Made by a program: the position numbers and the translations under genes. From NCBI GenBank assembly GCA_030039815.1, contig JASHUW010000442.1:1-5349 (forward strand): a stretch of DNA of 5,349 bases, given 5' to 3'. Shown piece after piece: positions 4,632 to 5,349 of the stretch (positions are counted from its first letter, which is position 1; every line of letters starts with the position of its first letter). The DNA comes from Alphaproteobacteria bacterium. GTDB lineage: Bacteria; Pseudomonadota; Alphaproteobacteria; ATCC43930; CGMCC-115725. The notes beneath the pieces are model-generated. The model ran no database searches. It saw only the letters and a list, made by a program, of their open reading frames with translations, and was not told where the DNA came from.

Positions 4632-5349
4632 TTAGTTCAGCCCGTAGAGCCGCACCACGTTGTCATGGACGATCTTCTTCTGCGTCGCGGCTGAGAACCC
4701 GGCGAGGTTCTGTTCCAGGGTCGCGCGCGAGTTCGGCCAGATGCAATCCGGATGCGGATAGTCGGCGCCCCAAATGATGTTGTCCTCGCCGATCAGCGGG
4801 ACGATCGGTTCGAGGTACTTGTCCTGCTGATAGGTCACAAAACCCTGGCGGCGGAAATAGTCGCTCGGCTTCATCTTGAAGCCGAGGCTGCGTGCCCGGT
4901 CGTGATACTCGGTGTCGCAGCGGTCGAACACGTAGGGCAGCCATGTGACGCCCGATTCGCCGAGCACGAAGTTGAAGTCCGGGTATTTCTCGCACGCGCC
5001 GGAGGCGAGGATCGAGGCCAGCACTTCCATCGTGTCGAGCTGGAACAGGGTCGAGCGCACCAGCCGCCACTGGGTGAAGACCTCTTTTTCCATCTCCGGC
5101 GTGTCGGGCGCGCGCACCGCCTTGAACCCGGTCGAGTGGAACGAGATCGGGAACTTGCACTCGGCCGAGGCCTCCCACAGCGCGAACCAATCGGGATGGT
5201 AGAGCGGCGGGGTCATGCGCTTGAACGCGAGGTCGCCGCCCTTCAGGCCCATCTTGGCGCAGCGCCGCACCTCGGCAGCCGCCGCCTTCGGGTCGGTGTT
5301 GGGGATGATCGCCAATGGGAACACCCGACTCGAATCGGCGCGCTTGGCG
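4632..5349 (-). CDS. Amidohydrolase family 2 (ACMSD-like, COG2159), N-terminus beyond right edge
   Basis: A metal-dependent hydrolase or decarboxylase of the TIM-barrel family that includes aminocarboxymuconate semialdehyde decarboxylase. The C-terminal 238 residues are visible. A GTG at 5324-5322 could pass for a start, but the frame continues open to the window edge and the segment ADSSRVFPLAIIPNTDPKAA matches the family's usual internal block (D-R-F-x-x-L-A-x-x-P-x-x-D-P-x-x-A), so that GTG is an internal Val. Landmarks counted from 5348: PISFHST, with probable metal-ligand His71; FVLGESGVTWLPYVFDRCD (127-145); and WGADYPHPD, with catalytic Asp196. The N-terminal HxH metal motif should lie in the missing 100-150 residues. 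The gene ends with VVRLYGLN, typical of the family. The substrate is unknown. A methyltransferase gene follows after 17 bp. Confidence 0.92.
   Translation of the reverse strand, partial: AKRADSSRVFPLAIIPNTDPKAAAAEVRRCAKMGLKGGDLAFKRMTPPLYHPDWFALWEASAECKFPISFHSTGFKAVRAPDTPEMEKEVFTQWRLVRSTLFQLDTMEVLASILASGACEKYPDFNFVLGESGVTWLPYVFDRCDTEYHDRARSLGFKMKPSDYFRRQGFVTYQQDKYLEPIVPLIGEDNIIWGADYPHPDCIWPNSRATLEQNLAGFSAATQKKIVHDNVVRLYGLN

Noticed and set aside
3694..4635. A 313-codon plus-strand frame across the methyltransferase gene
   Set aside because: It is the antisense of a methyltransferase with intact SAM-binding motifs, and its own translation shows no domain.
5322..5324. GTG as the start of the amidohydrolase
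   Set aside because: The frame is open to the window edge and the upstream residues match an internal family block, so the true start lies outside the window.

Overview
The window is a GC-rich, gene-dense stretch of bacterial chromosome. High GC, third-position G/C bias, a glycerate kinase/pyruvate kinase gene pair and a CCTCAGGATGAGG-tipped palindromic intergenic repeat together suggest an alphaproteobacterium, probably a Rhizobiales/Bradyrhizobiaceae-like lineage. That placement is an inference from gene content and from memory of the repeat; no search was run.

Layout from left to right. (1) Positions 1-153, minus strand: the first 51 codons of an exported protein (signal peptide, then an Ala/Pro-rich stretch), cut by the window edge. 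(2) Positions 154-270: a divergent intergenic region with a 12-bp palindrome. (3) Positions 271-3079, plus strand: glycerate 2-kinase followed after 40 bp by pyruvate kinase, almost certainly one operon. (4) Positions 3080-3226: an intergenic region built mostly from two copies of a palindromic repeat facing each other. The left copy plus a T-run looks like the pyruvate kinase terminator; the right copy carries the Shine-Dalgarno sequence of the next gene. (5) Positions 3227-3832, plus strand: a carboxymuconolactone decarboxylase (CMD)-family protein without the CxxC redox pair. (6) Positions 3829-5349, minus strand: an amidohydrolase of the ACMSD-like (COG2159) type, whose N-terminus lies beyond the right edge, followed after 17 bp by a class I SAM-dependent methyltransferase. 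The methyltransferase and CMD genes converge and share one CTAG as both stop codons.

How the genes work together. Glycerate 2-kinase turns D-glycerate into 2-phosphoglycerate; enolase, not in the window, makes phosphoenolpyruvate; pyruvate kinase makes pyruvate and recovers the ATP. The pair is thus a short route from glycerate (from tartrate, glyoxylate or tartronate semialdehyde metabolism) into central carbon. The pyruvate kinase carries the residues known to mark potassium-independent enzymes. The CMD-family protein and the amidohydrolase both belong to families common in aromatic or xenobiotic catabolism, but they lie on opposite strands and no shared pathway can be shown here.

I see no phage, CRISPR, defence, transposase or tRNA/rRNA feature and no clear new multi-gene system. 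The most interesting signals are small: the repeat that supplies, and may mask, a ribosome binding site; the shared CTAG stop; and the cation-site signature of the pyruvate kinase.
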